DNA of 33,846 bases from Acidimicrobiaceae bacterium (GTDB lineage: Bacteria > Actinomycetota > Acidimicrobiia > Acidimicrobiales > Ilumatobacteraceae): the NCBI GenBank assembly GCA_024641005.1, contig JAHEDX010000041.1, positions 1 through 33,846 of the forward strand. The letters are read 5' to 3'. The notes below the pieces were generated by a model. That model was not told the origin of the DNA. It searched no databases and worked only from the letters and a program-made list of their open reading frames with translations. Below, piece by piece: positions 26,307 to 33,846 of the stretch. Both the position numbers and the translations under genes were made by a program. The stretch's first letter is position 1, and every line of letters begins with the position of its first letter.

Positions 26307-27265
26307 CGGAGGGCCTCCTGTGTTGCTCCGCCCTGGTTGATTGCCGCCACCGACAGGAGCCTTCCCACCCGGTCGAATACGACACCTGAACATCCATATT
26401 GCCTCATCACCGAAGGTGCACGATGCGATCCGGCAAGCACTGCGACCTTCGCGACCACCTCTGCCCACCACAACTCTGACGACGTGGTCGTGACCGAGAC
26501 CACGTCGGTGTCGCTGGGCTGGCCCGTCGACGGATCGATCAGATGATGAAGTTGACGACCGCCCATCGTCCATCTACGCCCGAGCACGCTGCTCGTCGCA
26601 ATCGCACCCTCGGCCAACTCGAGCCGTGTGAGGATCCCGACACGGTCGCGAGGGTCCTGAACGTCGACCGACCACGGGCCTGGTGTCCAGTTCGACCCCC
26701 ACACACGAACGTCGCCACCCAGTTCGATCTGGACCGTCGACGCACCGAGCGCGCGAAGATGTTCGAGCACGACGTCGCCGGCAAGCCCCTTACCGATCCC
26801 GCCCGGATCGAACCGGCTACCGGTGGGCAGCCGCACGCCGCCCACATCCCGCAGTACTTCGATCGACCGGTTCTCGACCGGTGCTCGCAGGGTGAGCGGG
26901 CCACCGAGATCAGCATCGGGCGCCACCGCATCGGGGCCGTAGCCGAGCTGCTCCAGCCGATCGAGCATCAGCGGGTTGAAACGCCCGCTGGTCGCCACCC
27001 GGGCGAACTCGGCACGCTCGAACAGGCGCGCCGTGTGATCGGAGACGAGGACGAGATGGCCCGACGCGTCGTTGACGGCGTTGACCTCGCTGTCCGGCAA
27101 GAACCGGCTCCACCGCCGCTCGAGCAGATGCACGAGCCGTTCGCCCGCACTCGCGAGTTCGTCGTTGTCGGTGACGATGCGACAGGGGCTCGCCATCGCC
27201 CGGAACTCCCGCATTGCGTATGGCCGGACTTGGGCGGGAGCCGGCCAGATGGCAGCGGTCGCCAT
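26303..27265 (-). CDS. apbE: FAD:protein FMN transferase (ApbE family)
   Basis: The protein is 320 aa. ApbE attaches FMN covalently to a Thr of an acceptor protein. Family features: MASPCRIV near the N-terminus, SRFDPGGIGKGLAGD, the IELGGDVRVWG segment and HHLIDPSTGQPSDTDVVSVT, where metal and FAD ligands sit. No signal peptide is seen, so it may work in the cytosol. It starts three bases after the upstream stop and overlaps the ferric-reductase gene by four. No protein in the window carries a recognisable (S/T)GA(S/T)T acceptor motif apart from an unrelated match inside ApbE itself (GGATQ). Confidence 0.9.
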   Translation of the reverse strand: MATAAIWPAPAQVRPYAMREFRAMASPCRIVTDNDELASAGERLVHLLERRWSRFLPDSEVNAVNDASGHLVLVSDHTARLFERAEFARVATSGRFNPLMLDRLEQLGYGPDAVAPDADLGGPLTLRAPVENRSIEVLRDVGGVRLPTGSRFDPGGIGKGLAGDVVLEHLRALGASTVQIELGGDVRVWGSNWTPGPWSVDVQDPRDRVGILTRLELAEGAIATSSVLGRRWTMGGRQLHHLIDPSTGQPSDTDVVSVTTTSSELWWAEVVAKVAVLAGSHRAPSVMRQYGCSGVVFDRVGRLLSVAAINQGGATQEALR

Positions 27266-27268
27266 GGC

Positions 27269-28177
<909 letters not shown>

Positions 28178-28187
28178 CGAACGCTCC

Positions 28188-28994
28188 TCAGTTCTCCACC
28201 TGGATTCGTCCGCCCTCGACTGATGCTTTCCATTCGTGATCCTGTTTGGTCTGCACGTTGAAGAACTTCAACTTCACCGTGCTGGGCCCGTTGCTCTCGA
28301 CCTCGTAGACCCACCCGCTGTTGGGAGAGAAGCTGTAGAGGCTGATGCTGTTGCCCTGTCGAGCGAGCACGACGCTGCCGACGCCTCCGCTGACTGCGTA
28401 GTCGAGATATTCGACCAAGGCGGCCGGGGCCGCAGTGGTTGCCGGGGCCGCAGTGGTTGCCGGGGCCGCAGTGGTTGCCGGAGATGTTGTCTGCGGCGCG
28501 GTAGCCGGGGCCGGGTTGCTGGGAGCTTTCGGGGCTGTCGTCACGGGCGCCTTGGCCCCCGATGGGGCTTGCGTCGTCTGAGGCGGCGCTGCGGCAGTCG
28601 GTGCGGCCGTGACCGTCTGGGCTGCCGGAGCGGCGGCGAAGGCGGGAGCACCAGGCGAACCAGGACCAGCCTGCGGTGCTGCTGCCCCTGAACCGAGTGT
28701 GACGTCGGTGGCGGGCTCTGTCGCGACGGTGGGGTCGGATGACGGCGGCAGGTCGATCGCTACCGAGGTCGGTACTGACTCGGCCGACACGACGGGTGCA
28801 TCGGCCGGCGCAGCAACCTGGGCCTGGGGTGTCGGCGCCTCCGCCGACACATTCACCGCAGGGTTCGCTCCGAGCACCGTGAGGTCGAGGGCGAGCCCAC
28901 ACAACAACACCAGTGCTCCGAGCACACCGGCACGCCAATTGGCAAGACGCGTGTGAAACCACGAAGGCGTTGCCCCATCCATCGACGTATCCAT
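28188..28994 (-). CDS. membrane-anchored protein with linker and C-terminal beta domain
   Basis: The protein has 268 aa from the ATG at 28994. GTG 29006 or ATG 28982 are alternatives, since no start has a good Shine-Dalgarno. N-terminal TM (GVLGALVLLCGLALDLTVLG), then about 150 residues of Ala/Pro/Thr linker, then a 75-residue beta-rich domain: SGGVGSVVLARQGNSISLYSFSPNSGWVYEVE...VKLKFFNVQ...WKASVEGGRIQVE. This domain matches the one in the sigma-partner protein. It opens the operon followed by a Pro-rich protein, ApbE and a ferric-reductase-like protein. Function is not known. Confidence 0.7.
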   Translation of the reverse strand: MDTSMDGATPSWFHTRLANWRAGVLGALVLLCGLALDLTVLGANPAVNVSAEAPTPQAQVAAPADAPVVSAESVPTSVAIDLPPSSDPTVATEPATDVTLGSGAAAPQAGPGSPGAPAFAAAPAAQTVTAAPTAAAPPQTTQAPSGAKAPVTTAPKAPSNPAPATAPQTTSPATTAAPATTAAPATTAAPAALVEYLDYAVSGGVGSVVLARQGNSISLYSFSPNSGWVYEVESNGPSTVKLKFFNVQTKQDHEWKASVEGGRIQVEN

Positions 28995-29166
28995 CGACCG
29001 GTACACGTCGCAGTTGAGGCGAGGTGTTGGGATCTCACCGCATCTTGACCAAGGATCGACACAACTTCACGCAACGTCGAACATCACGATGATTCGAACG
29101 CTCGGAGTGGGTGGGAGCCCACAACCCATCACCGCTCAGCAAACGCGTCGAGCACCTTGTGGCTGG

Positions 29167-29694
29167 CTACTTCTTGGCGGTGGTCTTCTCGGCCTTCTCG
29201 GGCTTCAACACGCCCTTGGCGAGCGCATCGTCGAGATACGCCTCGGCCTCCTCCGACGACACCTTCAGAGCCGGCGAGATCTCGCTGATCAAGTTGACCC
29301 GAGCACGCTCGTACATGGTGCGCTCGGCGGCAGAGAGCGAGGCATCGCGATTACGGGCGGCGAGGTTCCGAACCACCTCGGCGACCTGGTACACATCGCC
29401 GCTCTTCAGCTTCTCCTGGTGGTTCTTGAACCGGCGGCTCCAGTTGGAGGGCACACGCGGATCCGGCTTGGCGAGCACGGCGACGAGGTCCTCGAGTTCG
29501 TCTGCGCTGACCGGCGGTCGCACACCGACCTCCTCGGCCATGTCGACGGGCACCTTCAGAACCATCTCGCTGATGACGGTTTCGAGGACGAGATATTCCT
29601 TCTTCTCGCCGAACGCCTCCATCTTCTTCGTGCCCTTGACGACGCATGCGCCGTGCTGGGGGTAGATGACGGTTTCGCCCTTCTTGAAGTTCAC
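29167..29694 (-). CDS. carD: CarD family transcriptional regulator
   Basis: The 175-aa protein binds RNA polymerase beta and stabilises open complexes at many promoters. The N-terminal RNAP-interacting domain is MNFKKGETVIYPQHGACVVKGTKK..., and the DNA-binding helical part follows (KNHQEKLKSGDVYQVAEVVRNLAARNRDASLSAAERTMYERARVNLISEIS). Length and pattern match actinobacterial CarD, with an extra Lys/Ala tail. GTG start at 29694 with GAGAGG upstream. It lies downstream of tRNA-Arg on the same strand. A hairpin (GTGGG-AG-CCCAC at 29111-29122) follows the stop and may be its terminator. Confidence 0.95.
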   Translation of the reverse strand: MNFKKGETVIYPQHGACVVKGTKKMEAFGEKKEYLVLETVISEMVLKVPVDMAEEVGVRPPVSADELEDLVAVLAKPDPRVPSNWSRRFKNHQEKLKSGDVYQVAEVVRNLAARNRDASLSAAERTMYERARVNLISEISPALKVSSEEAEAYLDDALAKGVLKPEKAEKTTAKK

Positions 29695-29720
29695 GCAATA
29701 CCTCTCGCCGTGACTAGTGC

Positions 29721-29745
29721 CCGGGACCCCGGAAACAGTATTTCC
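29721..29745 (-). terminator. possible tRNA terminator hairpins
   Basis: CCGGG-AC-CCCGG (29721-29732) and GGAAA-CAGTA-TTTCC (29731-29745) lie 10-34 bases downstream of the tRNA 3' end and before carD. Overlap of the two stems means only one can form at a time. Confidence 0.4.
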
Positions 29746-29754
29746 AGGCTACAG

Positions 29755-29828
29755 CGCCCCCGACAGGATTCGAACCTGCGCACTTCGGATTAGAAGGCCG
29801 ATGCTCTATCCAGCTGAGCTACGGGGGC
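29755..29828 (-). tRNA. tRNA-Arg (anticodon UCU)
   Basis: The reverse strand folds as a 74-nt cloverleaf: acceptor GCCCCCG/CGGGGGC, D arm GCTC...GAGC, anticodon stem TCGGC/TCCGA (one G-U) with loop CTTCTAA (anticodon TCT), T arm GCAGG-TTCGAAT-CCTGT and discriminator G. CCA is not encoded. A -10-like TATTCT lies just upstream on the minus strand (29840-29835). Confidence 0.95.
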
Positions 29829-29868
29829 CTGAACAGAATACCTGTGGTGTTCGGGTGAACCGGGTTGC

Positions 29869-31947
29869 TCAGAACGCTGAGTCGAGCGCCTTGCCGGCCG
29901 GACCACCCGCGCCACCTGCCGCACCGGGGACACCGGCTCGAATCGTGGATCCTGAGATCTTGCGATTCGCGGTGCCATCGTCACGCCAGCCGATCGAGTC
30001 CCCACCCGACGACTGGGCTGCAACCGTCCCCCTGGCGGGGCCGAGCCCCACGCCCCGGGCACCACCGTCTTCGCCGGGATCGCCACCGGCAGACGCCAAC
30101 CCGCCTGCCCCACCATTGCCGCCCTGACCGGCGCGGATGGTCGAGGCGGACACCACAGCCGTGCCGACATCGACCGTGAGCAGACCGATCGACGGGCCGC
30201 CGGCGCCACCGCCACCCCAGCCGCCCTGGCCGCCGGCGCCACCGCCGCCACCATTGCCGCCCGAGCCGGCGGTATCGAGGAAGGTCGACACCCCCGGAGC
30301 GCCCCGGCCACCCTCGCCGCCCTGTGACCCGTTGAGCGGGTTACCACCGAGGCCACCCTGGCCGGCCGCGCCACCCTGCACGATCGAGTCGTTCAGTTCG
30401 AGTCGAGCGACATCGGAGACGAGGAGGGCGATCGAAGCATGCCCGCCGCCACCACCTTCACCGGCCGGGCCACCCTGGCCGCCGCCACCACCACCACCGC
30501 CACCACCACCGTCGAGCAAGATCAGACCGGCGCCGCCGCCACCACCGCCACCGGACTGGCCGGATCCACCCGGCGCGCCCGGCAACCCATTCGCTCCCGT
30601 CAGTCGATCGACACCGAGGCCCACGCCACCCGCGCCACTCTCGCCGGGAAGGCCTCCGACACCGCCCGCTCCGGCAGACCCGTCCTCGCCGTCGGTACCA
30701 CCTGACGCACCTGAGCCGCCATCATTTCCATCGGCGAGTCCTGCACCACCGTCGCCGCCTCGAGTGCCCGGGGCGCCCGACAGTTGGGCACCTCCGGTTC
30801 GTCCCGACGCATCGTTGCCCTTCACGCCGGCGACGATCGGCGGGTCCGGAGTCGCCAGTGGGACGGCGTTGGCCCCTGCTCCGGCGCTCGCCCCATAGAT
30901 CTCGCTCCGGACGATCGCGACCGAACCCACACCCTGGATGTGCACAGCGATGTTCGCGTCCGTCGTGGAGTCACCGGCGCGGACGATCGAATCCTCGAGA
31001 CGGGCCGAGTCCGCGCCCGAAATGTCCAGCACGGACCCGGCATCGCTGTCACCCCGCAGATCGATCGAGGCGACGACGATCGGTCGGTTGCCCACGAAGC
31101 TGAGACGTCCGCGCAACTGGGCCCGACGGTCGCCTGTCCGCACCCAATCAGCGTCGTAACCTCCGTACAGGCTCGATCCGTTTCGAATCTGGGCGTCGAC
31201 CCTGTACGCGGAATCGACCGTCCGGATGTACACGTCGGTGCCGTCGCCCCTGGCGTCAGCTTCGATGATCGCCGCAGACAGATCGCGGTAGGGGCGGTCG
31301 AGCGACCCGTCGCCCGACTTCGATCCATCGATGGCATCGACGAACAACGCCCGGTCCGCCTGCTCGTATACGTCGATACGAAGATCGTCAGTGGCGACGT
31401 CGCCTCCGCGCCCGATGACGGTCATCGCGAAAGTCAGCGTCGTCGGGCTCTCGGGGGCGTCGAAGGTCACCTGGGGACCCACCAGTCGACGCGCTCCGTC
31501 GGTGACGTCGGGGCCACCGACCTGACGCCACACCACCGACTGGTTCACATCGCTCAGATCGAACGCCGTCAGGGTCACCGCTCCCCCGGCGTCGACGGCC
31601 AGGTCGTCGCCGGCATCCGCCACGGCGGGCGCCGACGGGGTCGTCGACGTGGTCGTGGTGCTGGTCGACGTCGTCGTCGAGGTACTCGTGCTGGTGGTCG
31701 TCGTCGACGGGAGCGGGATCGGAGAGGTCGTCAGCACCCTGGTGGTGGACGTGACCGAGGTGGTGAACGGGGCCGCAATAGGTGTCTGGTCACCGCCACC
31801 CTTCGCGACGGCGATGACACCGGCGATCAGAACCAGCACCGCTCCGATACCCAGCGCGATCAAGTACTTCGGCTCGAGGAACTCGGGGCGCCCGCTGGAT
31901 CCTGATTGCGGCGACGGGCCACCCACGGGCGGGAAGGGGTCACTCAC
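29869..31947 (-). CDS. Gly-rich surface protein with DUF1565/beta-helix and PGRS-like repeat
   Basis: The protein has 692 aa from the GTG at 31947, with a TTG at 31968 also possible. Order: short cytosolic head, TM helix (YLIALGIGAVLVLIAGVIAV), Thr/Ser-rich stalk, a PKD-like beta domain (VADAGDDLAVDAGGAVTLTAFD), then a DUF1565-type start LFVDAIDGSKSGDGSLDRPYRDLSAAI. Right-handed beta-helix rungs follow (RLEDSIVRAGDS...IVRSEIYGASA). From about residue 380 to 650 long GGxGG runs interrupt helix-like rungs such as ARLELNDSIVQGG and STIRAGQGG. This resembles the Gly-rich logic of PGRS proteins but lacks their PE domain. Likely a cell-surface protein. Function unknown. Confidence 0.8.
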   Translation of the reverse strand: MSDPFPPVGGPSPQSGSSGRPEFLEPKYLIALGIGAVLVLIAGVIAVAKGGGDQTPIAAPFTTSVTSTTRVLTTSPIPLPSTTTTSTSTSTTTSTSTTTTSTTPSAPAVADAGDDLAVDAGGAVTLTAFDLSDVNQSVVWRQVGGPDVTDGARRLVGPQVTFDAPESPTTLTFAMTVIGRGGDVATDDLRIDVYEQADRALFVDAIDGSKSGDGSLDRPYRDLSAAIIEADARGDGTDVYIRTVDSAYRVDAQIRNGSSLYGGYDADWVRTGDRRAQLRGRLSFVGNRPIVVASIDLRGDSDAGSVLDISGADSARLEDSIVRAGDSTTDANIAVHIQGVGSVAIVRSEIYGASAGAGANAVPLATPDPPIVAGVKGNDASGRTGGAQLSGAPGTRGGDGGAGLADGNDGGSGASGGTDGEDGSAGAGGVGGLPGESGAGGVGLGVDRLTGANGLPGAPGGSGQSGGGGGGGAGLILLDGGGGGGGGGGGQGGPAGEGGGGGHASIALLVSDVARLELNDSIVQGGAAGQGGLGGNPLNGSQGGEGGRGAPGVSTFLDTAGSGGNGGGGGAGGQGGWGGGGAGGPSIGLLTVDVGTAVVSASTIRAGQGGNGGAGGLASAGGDPGEDGGARGVGLGPARGTVAAQSSGGDSIGWRDDGTANRKISGSTIRAGVPGAAGGAGGPAGKALDSAF

Positions 31948-31984
31948 AGCGGCAACCGTAGCGGCCAACTCCGCGCCGTTGGGC

Positions 31985-33226
31985 TCACCCGATCGTGCGA
32001 CGCAGCAGGTCGAGCGACGAGATCACCGAGAACTGGCGCATCTGTTCACGCAGCCCCGGCAGGCGCAACGTGCGGCTCAGCTCGCCGTCGGGCCAGACCA
32101 GCGCGACGCACAGCGTGCCAGGAGGCATCCCGTCCTGTTCGGCAGGTCCGGCCACACCGGTCAGCGCCAGAGCGACATCGGATCCGAGCACGCGACGAGC
32201 ACCGCGCGCCATCTCGATCGCTGCCGACTCGGTGACGACCGGGCCATCCGACACTCCGAGCACCGACCGTTTGACCTCGGAGGCATACGACACGATCGAG
32301 CCGCGGAACACCTCGCTCGAGCCCGGAACCCCGGTGATCCGTGCGCCGACCAGGCCACCCGTGACCGACTCGGCGAGGCCGAGCGACCAACCCTTGGATC
32401 GCAGCAGGTCGAGCACGACCGACTCCATCGACTCGCCATCCGAACCGAACACGAGATGGCCCAGTTCGGATCGAACCCTTGCATCCCAGACATCGAGCAA
32501 CGAGTTGCAGTCGTCGAGGGTCGCGGCTTTCGCGGTGAGTCGGACCTTGAGCCCGTTCCATCCACTGGCAAGGAACGCCAAGGTCGGACTGCCCGCCAGC
32601 TCGAGCTCTGCGATCACGTCATCGAGCCGCTCGTTGAGCCCGCTCTCACTCTCGCCCCAGGTCAGCAGTGTGCGACTGGAGATCACCGACGCGTCACCAG
32701 AGCGTCGCTTGAGCTCGGGCAGGATCCCGCGTTCGAACATGTCGAACATCTCGTGAGGCACGCCGGGCACCGCGAACACCACCTTGTCGACACCGTCGAC
32801 GCTCACGGGGCAGATCAGCCCCGGCGCGGTGCCACGGGTCTGAGCGATGACGGCAGCGCCGGTAGGGACGAGTGCCTGCCGCAGATTGTTCTCGGGCATC
32901 CGCCGCCCGCGAGACGCGAACAGTTCACGGATCGCGTCGGCGACCCCTTCGTCGACGACCAGCTCGACGCCCATCACCGCCGCGATCGCCTCGCGCGTGA
33001 GATCGTCGTGCGTGGGTCCGAGCCCGCCGCACACGATCACCGCGTCGGACTCGGCGATCATCCGACGCAGCATCGCTGTGATACGACCGACGTTGTCACC
33101 GACCTTCACCTGCACCAACGAATCGATGCCATGAGCAGCCAGCTGCTCGCCCATCCACGCCGAGTTGCTGTCGACGATCTGTCCGAGCAGCAGCTCGGTT
33201 CCCACGGCGAGAACGTCGCAGCGCAC
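31985..33226 (-). CDS. cinA: CinA family nicotinamide-nucleotide amidohydrolase / damage-inducible protein
   Basis: The protein has 413 aa and two domains. The N-terminal MoaB/MogA-like domain has GTELLLGQIVDSNS and GGLGPTHDDLTREA. The C-terminal PncC amidohydrolase domain has LAESVTGGLVGARITGVPGSSEVFRGSIVSYASEVK and ALTGVAGP. CinA deamidates NMN to NaMN for NAD recycling, and is often near pgsA and recA in actinobacteria. Starts GTG three bases after the pgsA stop, so they are one operon. Confidence 0.95.
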   Translation of the reverse strand: MRCDVLAVGTELLLGQIVDSNSAWMGEQLAAHGIDSLVQVKVGDNVGRITAMLRRMIAESDAVIVCGGLGPTHDDLTREAIAAVMGVELVVDEGVADAIRELFASRGRRMPENNLRQALVPTGAAVIAQTRGTAPGLICPVSVDGVDKVVFAVPGVPHEMFDMFERGILPELKRRSGDASVISSRTLLTWGESESGLNERLDDVIAELELAGSPTLAFLASGWNGLKVRLTAKAATLDDCNSLLDVWDARVRSELGHLVFGSDGESMESVVLDLLRSKGWSLGLAESVTGGLVGARITGVPGSSEVFRGSIVSYASEVKRSVLGVSDGPVVTESAAIEMARGARRVLGSDVALALTGVAGPAEQDGMPPGTLCVALVWPDGELSRTLRLPGLREQMRQFSVISSLDLLRRTIG

Positions 33227-33229
33227 CGG

Positions 33230-33799
33230 TCAGGTAGCTCCGGATCCGGCGAGGGCCTTCTCGGTCACTCGCGAGTACCAGAGATACTGGGCGCCACTGA
33301 TCAGGGACAGCCCGACCGCGATCCACAACAGCGTCACCCAGATCCACTTTCCGTCGACCGCGAACCAGGGCCACAGGGCAAAGCCGACCGCTAGCTGCTG
33401 GAACACGGTCTTCCACTTGGCCATCCGACTGGCAGGAATGCTGACGCCCTTCGAGGCGACGAACGTTCGGTAGACGCTGATGACGAATTCGCGCGACGCG
33501 ATGAGCGCCACGGGCAGCAACCAGAACACATCTCTCGCCACGAGCGTGAACATCGCCCCGAGCACCAGGACTTTGTCTGCCAACGGATCGAGAAACGCAC
33601 CCGACGCCGTCGAGCCATGACGGCGAGCCAGATATCCGTCGATGCCGTCGCTGACGCACAGCACGAACCACAACAAGAAAGCGAGCCACGACCCGCGGTT
33701 GTGGTCGGGGATCACCAGGAACATGATCGGCGACAGCAACAGGCGACCGACCGTGATCGCGTTCGCCCAGGTTGCGAGAGCGTTGGGATCGACCGGCAT
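33230..33799 (-). CDS. pgsA: CDP-diacylglycerol-glycerol-3-phosphate 3-phosphatidyltransferase
   Basis: The 189-aa membrane enzyme makes phosphatidylglycerophosphate. About five TM segments. The CDP-alcohol phosphotransferase signature is present: DGYLARRHGSTASGAFLDPLADK, with all Asp ligands. Seven rather than eight residues separate AR from the central Gly. The ATG at 33799 overlaps the stop of the upstream gene (TGATG), and cinA follows directly, the usual actinobacterial order. Confidence 0.92.
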   Translation of the reverse strand: MPVDPNALATWANAITVGRLLLSPIMFLVIPDHNRGSWLAFLLWFVLCVSDGIDGYLARRHGSTASGAFLDPLADKVLVLGAMFTLVARDVFWLLPVALIASREFVISVYRTFVASKGVSIPASRMAKWKTVFQQLAVGFALWPWFAVDGKWIWVTLLWIAVGLSLISGAQYLWYSRVTEKALAGSGAT

Positions 33800-33846
33800 C
33801 AGTCGTCGTCTCCGTCGTCGATCGCGCCGCCGACAGCGATCAAGTC
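33799..33846 (-). CDS. 3' end of upstream gene (partial, possibly rimO)
   Basis: The last 15 codons are DLIAVGGAIDDGDDD, then TGA overlapping the pgsA ATG. Only the C-terminus is in the window. The DLIAV-like end and the position before pgsA-cinA fit RimO in other actinobacteria, but this is a guess from neighbourhood. It could be another gene. Confidence 0.35.
   Translation of the reverse strand, partial: DLIAVGGAIDDGDDD

Noticed and set aside
30137-31905. Long Pro-rich and Arg-rich open frames on the plus strand
   Set aside because: They are shadows of the Gly-rich protein gene on the minus strand.
31649-33394. A 581-codon plus-strand open frame
   Set aside because: It covers cinA and parts of its neighbours antisense, with Arg/His-rich composition and no recognisable domain.

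Overview
The window is a high-GC, actinobacterial-type chromosomal segment. Gene content (CarD, PgsA-CinA order, PPOX/F420-type oxidoreductase, PPK2, GH1), frequent GTG starts, many 4-bp GTGA/ATGA stop-start overlaps and secreted proteins with the LDTR...NVTA...SNLN repeat module fit an Acidimicrobiia (Ilumatobacter-like) genome. That placement is an inference from style and content, not from a marker gene. No insertion sequence, phage gene or CRISPR array was seen.

Layout. 1-448: two tandem-repeat arrays and a leader. 449-3900: a membrane GGDEF-EAL c-di-GMP protein and a DUF1269 protein. 3951-7895: a secreted repeat protein translationally coupled to a PfkB sugar kinase, divergent from a TauE/SafE permease. 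7930-10391: a small acidic protein, an Hsp20 with a clear downstream hairpin, and a GH1 beta-glucosidase. 10470-12116: a PEP-utilizing-enzyme mobile-domain protein without ATP-grasp. 12143-14234: FKBP, PH-like protein, Nudix hydrolase and SDR. 14247-17329: an HDAC-family deacetylase divergent from a class III aminotransferase plus PPK2 pair. 17351-20719: a packed minus-strand run (AzlC, AzlD, methyltransferase, GNAT, acyl-ACP thioesterase, PPOX protein). 20864-23904: P450, lipoprotein, HIBADH-type dehydrogenase.

The most interesting block is 24020-29006. An ECF-type sigma factor and an overlapping one-TM protein face a minus-strand operon of a lipid-bilayer-anchored protein, a Pro/Ala-rich membrane protein, an ApbE FMN transferase and a ferric-reductase-like haem membrane protein. 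The extracytoplasmic C-terminal domains of the sigma-partner protein and of the first operon protein share a gapless pattern, P-x2-G-[WY]-x-Y-x2-E-x6-V-x3-F. This suggests one sensor/redox system built around a shared small beta domain. No FMN-acceptor motif for the ApbE was seen in the window.

29167-33846: CarD, tRNA-Arg(UCU), a surface Gly-rich PGRS-like protein with a DUF1565/beta-helix start, then CinA, PgsA and the last 15 codons of an upstream gene (possibly rimO), all on the minus strand.
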